Part shown: positions 60,001-64,000 of the stretch, piece after piece | Position numbering within the stretch: the first letter of the stretch is position 1 | Layout of the letters: each line of letters starts with the position of its first letter | Assembly: GCF_013523125.1 (NCBI RefSeq) | Contig: NZ_JAAMQJ010000022.1 | Coordinates: 1-64,000 of the forward strand | Source of the DNA: Pseudomonas entomophila | GTDB taxonomy: Bacteria; Pseudomonadota; Gammaproteobacteria; Pseudomonadales; Pseudomonadaceae | Reading direction: 5' to 3' | Length of the DNA: 64,000 nucleotides | Position numbers and translations under genes: made by a program | The notes under the pieces: generated by a model | Seen by the model: only the letters and a program-made list of their open reading frames with translations | Told to the model about the DNA's origin: nothing | Database searches by the model: none

Positions 60001-60346
60001 GGGCATCGACTACGGTTCGGACCTGGACCTGGTGCGCGACCTGCTGCTCAAGGGCGCCCACGAGAACCCACGCGTGCTCAAGGACCCCGAGCCTCTGGTG
60101 TACTTCCTCAACTTCGGCGAGAACGCCCTGGAGCACGAGCTGCGCATGCACGTGCGCGACCTGGGCGACCGCAACCCGACGCTCGACGAAATCAACCGCT
60201 ACATCGACCGCGAGTTCCGCGCCCATGGCATCAAGATCTCGGTACGCCAGGTGGAGGTGTTCCTGATGGACACCCAAGGCACCCGGCAGCAGTTGATCGC
60301 ACGGGGTGGCGACGTTGGTCAGATCGATGGCACCGGACCGGCCTGA
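57032..60346 (+). CDS. mscK: Large mechanosensitive channel, MscK/KefA family
   Basis: Tension-gated channel that releases solutes on osmotic downshift. It has 1104 residues, close to E. coli MscK (1120). A signal peptide (about 1-27, ending TAEA) is followed by a long periplasmic helical domain rich in Gln and Leu (about 30-480). About eleven membrane helices follow. The MscS-like pore and beta domain lies near residues 880-1085, including LGLGFGMQEIFANFISGIMIL and IGDTITIGNLSGTVSKIRIRAT. It lies 35 bases after nhaP2 and is probably cotranscribed; both act in osmotic and ionic stress. Confidence 0.93.
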   Translation: MSLRAVLRAALLGLCVSLPAVGLTAEALTAQGVQGSLDKIAERKLPEADQKALQQVLEQTLTLLANQQDSEDKLAALKQQLDQAPSEIRDSQQALIKLKQSPNVAVAERYANASVPQLEQMLAERSTQQGDLQKALSEANSLIINSQTRPERAQAEISSNQTRVQQINSSLKSGKDNGKALNADQRNQLNAELASLNALTLLRRQELAGNSLLQDLGNARHDLLIERATRLEQEIQDLQSLINAKRLAQSQQTVTQQSIEAQKAGGSTLLATESAANLRLSDYLLKSTDRLNELTQQNLQTKQQLDVLTQADQALDEQINVLKGSLLLSKILYKQKQALPHLKLDRDLADQIADIRLYQFEVNQQREQMSTPGSYVERLLTGQPEEEVTPALRKALLEVAITRSDLLERLNRELSALLNESITLQLNQKQLLSTAQGLRTTLDEQMFWIPSNKPLDWEWLRYVPERFVDQVASLPWASGFKELSDGLTQRPLLFLPLLVLIAALLWRRTYLYERLNAVHQDIGHFKRDSQWHTPQAILINILLALPVALGLALCGYALQIDARGQNANLGAALWQLAQAWLVFYTAYRILSPGGVAEVHFRWYKPQVEFLRGWVRRLGTVVLALVGVVAVAEHQPSALAEDVLGIGVVLACYALMAWLLSRLLLSSPAHRDASLFRKAVGVAFTALPIALFVAVCFGYYYTALKLTDRLIYTLYLLLFWLVIEAAFVRGLGVAARRLAYQRALSKRQAAKDSQEGEIISEEPKLDIEQVNQQSLRLIRLALLGGFIGGLYWVWSDLITVFSYLNNITLYEYTSGTGATASMVPISLGDLLSAMVIVGITFALAGNLPGLLEVLVLSRLNLAQGSAYATTTLLSYAIAGIGFVSTLSTLGLSWDKLQWLVAALSLGLGFGMQEIFANFISGIMILFERPARIGDTITIGNLSGTVSKIRIRATTITDFDRKDIIVPNKTFITGQLINWSLTDTITRVTLKLGIDYGSDLDLVRDLLLKGAHENPRVLKDPEPLVYFLNFGENALEHELRMHVRDLGDRNPTLDEINRYIDREFRAHGIKISVRQVEVFLMDTQGTRQQLIARGGDVGQIDGTGPA

Positions 60347-60406
60347 CCTCGGTCCATTGACCATGAACGCGCGGTGACATGACGCTGGGCGATACCGGGC
60401 AGGTGA

Positions 60407-61927
<1,521 letters not shown>

Positions 61928-61951
61928 CGCTCCGTACGGTGCGCTCAACGG

Positions 61952-62235
61952 TCATGCACTGGCCAGCAGAGAAGCGTACGGTATCCGCAAGCCGTCGTGC
62001 AGACGCTTGATCATGGACAAGCTGAGGCCGCGTATTTCGTGCAGGGCTGCGTAGACGCGGTGGCTTGGGTCTGGGGGTCGATCGGATAGTGCTGGCGCTC
62101 ATACGCTTCGATCGAGGTGACCAAGCGCTGCATTTCGTCAGCGTCTGGCGTACCTGCCTCGGCTTGGAAAATCGCTTCGAGGCGCTGAAAAGCTGCCTGC
62201 AGGTCATCCTCCGTGCGGATCGGTTTACTCTGCAT
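61952..62235 (-). pseudogene. Degenerate HigA-type antitoxin (frameshifted, internally deleted)
   Basis: From ATG 62235 the frame reads MQSKPIRTEDDLQAAFQRLE and, at about 28-48, AGTPDADEMQRLVTSIEAYE then RQHYPID, the N-terminal helices of the HigA antitoxin family (COG5499). The frame then turns into unrelated residues and stops at 62013. A second frame downstream encodes LHEIRGLSLSMIKRLHDGL and IPYASLLA, the family's last helices, stopping at 61952. About 35-40 residues of the helix-turn-helix are missing between them. The start overlaps the LysR gene end by 11 bases. No HigB toxin gene is seen beside it. Confidence 0.6.
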
Positions 62236-63178
62236 CGACTGTCGCCCTGTCTGTTCCGTCGTAGCGCTTGGACGCATTGCCAGCTTCCTCGATCTTCTCT
62301 CCTCCTGCGAGCAACTCCACGAATGCATTGGCCATGGCAGACAAGGCGCCCTGACGTCGCACCAGCCAGACAGCACTCATGGCACCTTCGTCGGTCAGCG
62401 TCCGGTAGACCACACCTTCGATGCGCATGCGCTGGTAGGACGCCGGTAGCACCGACACGCCCAAGCCTGCAGCGACCAGCCCGATGATCGTCATCACTTC
62501 CCCGGCTTCCTGAGCGATGCGCGGCGTGAATCCAGCCTGGCGGGCCAGGCTCAGCAACTGGGCGTACAGCCCGCTGCCATAACTGCGAGGAAAGAACACG
62601 AAAGGCTCCTCGGCCAGTGCCGTCATCGAGAGCCCCTCCTCGCTCGCAGCCAGGGGATGAGTCGCATTGAGCACGGCGATCAAGGGCTCATGGAACAGCG
62701 GCGTGACGATCAATCCCTCCGGCAACGGCATCGGTCGCATCAACCCGATATCGAGCGTGGCGTCGAATATCCCGTCCGCCACCTCACGGCTGCTCATCTC
62801 CTTGAGATCCAGGTGCACAGCCGGAAATCGTTGCCGGAACGTACGCAGCGCCTTTGGAATACGGGACGTAAAGGGCGCCGAAGAGGTGAAGCCGATCTTC
62901 AACTCGCCCAGTTCGCCTTGCTGGGCCCGACGCGCGACATCGGCCGCCCGTTCGACTTGCGCCAGCACTTGCCGTGCCTCCTCCAGGAACAGCCGCCCGG
63001 CCTCGCTCAACTCGACCCGTCTGTTGTTGCGATCGAACAAGCGGGCACCGACCTCCTGTTCCAGGGCCTGAATCTGCTGACTCAGTGGCGGCTGGGAAAT
63101 GCCCAGTTGCTGCGCGGCGCGACCGAAATGCAGTTCCTCGGCGACCGCGATGAAATACCGCAGATGACGCAATTCCAT
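62225..63178 (-). CDS. LysR family transcriptional regulator (YnfL/BenM-like)
   Basis: A 317-residue LysR-type regulator. The N-terminal winged helix-turn-helix is MELRHLRYFIAVAEELHFGRAAQQLGISQPPLSQQIQALE (residues 1-40). A linker helix and a periplasmic-binding-like effector domain follow (about 90-295), with GFTSSAPFTSRIPKALR and GLGVSVLPASYQ. The last 25 residues (EKIEEAGNASKRYDG...) are hydrophilic and run into the antitoxin remnant. It is divergent from the MFS gene over a 118-base AT-rich gap, the usual arrangement for a LysR regulator and its target. Confidence 0.93.
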   Translation of the reverse strand: MELRHLRYFIAVAEELHFGRAAQQLGISQPPLSQQIQALEQEVGARLFDRNNRRVELSEAGRLFLEEARQVLAQVERAADVARRAQQGELGELKIGFTSSAPFTSRIPKALRTFRQRFPAVHLDLKEMSSREVADGIFDATLDIGLMRPMPLPEGLIVTPLFHEPLIAVLNATHPLAASEEGLSMTALAEEPFVFFPRSYGSGLYAQLLSLARQAGFTPRIAQEAGEVMTIIGLVAAGLGVSVLPASYQRMRIEGVVYRTLTDEGAMSAVWLVRRQGALSAMANAFVELLAGGEKIEEAGNASKRYDGTDRATVDAE

Positions 63179-63296
63179 GTCGACCTCACTAAGTCGTCAA
63201 ACCTATCAAATAGGTCGAACAATATATTGGATCTAATCATTAGCCAGCTATATGATTTTTCCTGTCGCTCATTGGCTCATGCCCGAGGTGTTCGTC

Positions 63297-64000
63297 GTGA
63301 AAGCCGCTGCCGTTCCCTTGCCTGCCCATGCCGCTCCGTTCACGTCCGAGCCGCGCACCGAGGTGTGGATCGAGAAAGGCACACCGGCCTTCCTGCGCAC
63401 GGTGCTGGCACTGTTCAGTGGTGGGTTTGCCACGTTCGCGCTGCTGTACTGCGTGCAGCCGATGATGCCGCTGCTGTCGCAGGAATTCTCGATCAATGCG
63501 GCGCAGAGCAGCCTGGTGCTGTCGGTCTCCACGGCAATGCTGGCGATCGGTCTCTTGGTGACCGGGCCGATTTCCGACCGTATCGGGCGCAAGCCGGTGA
63601 TGCTCTTCGCCCTGGTGTGCGCTGCCATGGCGACGGTGGCCAGTGCGCTGATGCCGACCTGGGAGAGCGTGCTGGTCACGCGTGCGCTGGTCGGCCTGTC
63701 GTTGAGCGGGCTGGCAGCCGTGGCCATGACCTACCTCAGTGAAGAGATTCATCCGAGCCATATCGGCCTGGCCATGGGGCTGTACATCGGGGGCAATGCC
63801 ATCGGCGGCATGAGCGGACGCCTGATCGCGGGCGTGCTGATCGACTTCGTCAGCTGGCACACCGCGATGCTGATCATCGGCGGGCTCGGCCTGATCGCGG
63901 CGGCGGTGTTCTGGAAGGTGCTGCCCGAGTCGCGCAACTTCCGCCCCCAGCCGCTGCGCCCTCGGGGCCTGCTCGAAGGGTTCACGATGCACTTCAAGGA
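63297..64000 (+). CDS. MFS transporter, YnfM-like (5' part, cut by window end)
   Basis: An open frame of 234 codons running off the window. The start is GTG at 63297 with GAGGTG eight bases upstream; an in-frame ATG at 63279 is an alternative. The translation shows a hydrophilic N-terminus and then at least five to six membrane helices. The MFS loop motif is GPISDRIGRKPVMLF, and the segments FALLYCVQPMMPLLSQEFS and MGLYIGGNAIGGMSGRL are typical of the YnfM group. The divergent LysR gene (as in E. coli ynfL-ynfM) probably regulates it. The substrate is unknown. Confidence 0.9.
   Translation, partial: MKAAAVPLPAHAAPFTSEPRTEVWIEKGTPAFLRTVLALFSGGFATFALLYCVQPMMPLLSQEFSINAAQSSLVLSVSTAMLAIGLLVTGPISDRIGRKPVMLFALVCAAMATVASALMPTWESVLVTRALVGLSLSGLAAVAMTYLSEEIHPSHIGLAMGLYIGGNAIGGMSGRLIAGVLIDFVSWHTAMLIIGGLGLIAAAVFWKVLPESRNFRPQPLRPRGLLEGFTMHFK

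Overview
The window is a contiguous piece of a high-GC Pseudomonas chromosome, most likely from the P. putida group. The evidence is gene order (hslVU, pha genes, ubiEJB, hisIE, tatABC, rsmE, opgGH, fbp, glgP, typA, thiI, glnA, ntrBC, secB, gpmI, envC, ctpA, betT/betIBA, nhaP2, mscK, selO), protein sequences that read as close putida-group orthologues, and the putida-type REP elements between genes. The species is not identifiable from sequence alone. No rRNA, tRNA, CRISPR array, transposase or prophage was seen.

Layout. 1-2.1 kb: HslVU heat-shock protease with a sigma-32-type promoter. 2.2-5.7 kb: a DUF971 protein and a reduced polyhydroxyalkanoate locus (phaC1, phaZ and a small PHA-system protein, but no phaC2, phaD, phaF or phaI). 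5.8-11.9 kb: ubiquinone genes ubiE-ubiJ-ubiB, histidine genes hisI-hisE, the Tat translocase tatABC and rsmE in one tight co-directional run. 12.0-14.6 kb: a polar amino-acid ABC transporter (minus strand). 14.8-19.1 kb: opgG-opgH for periplasmic glucans. 19.4-21.7 kb: translationally coupled lipoprotein, lipocalin, pip and dtd genes. 22-26.3 kb: DUF924, fbp and glgP. 26.5-30.5 kb: a cysteine-cluster protein, typA and thiI.

30.5-36.8 kb is a nitrogen-control block: glnA behind two NtrC-like sites and an almost perfect sigma-54 promoter, a periplasmic chorismate mutase, ntrB-ntrC, and downstream of ntrC a second NtrC site plus sigma-54 promoter driving a short terminated RNA at the position of the Pseudomonas sRNA NrsZ. 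37.1-43.7 kb: secB, glutaredoxin, a cysteine-less rhodanese, gpmI, envC, ctpA and a polysaccharide-deacetylase-like gene. 43.7-48.4 kb holds one 1550-codon gene for a very large toxin-like protein, the main accessory item. 48.5-54.9 kb: choline uptake and oxidation to glycine betaine (betT divergent from betIBA, with a 20-bp perfect BetI palindrome between them). 55.2-64 kb: a K+/H+ antiporter, an MscK-type channel (both osmotic stress), selO, a decayed HigA-type antitoxin, and a LysR regulator divergent from an MFS transporter that runs off the window end.

The most noteworthy items beyond ordinary annotation are the reduced pha locus, the NrsZ-like RNA, the giant toxin-like protein, and a family of intergenic seven-base tandem repeats all based on the unit CTTGNNN.
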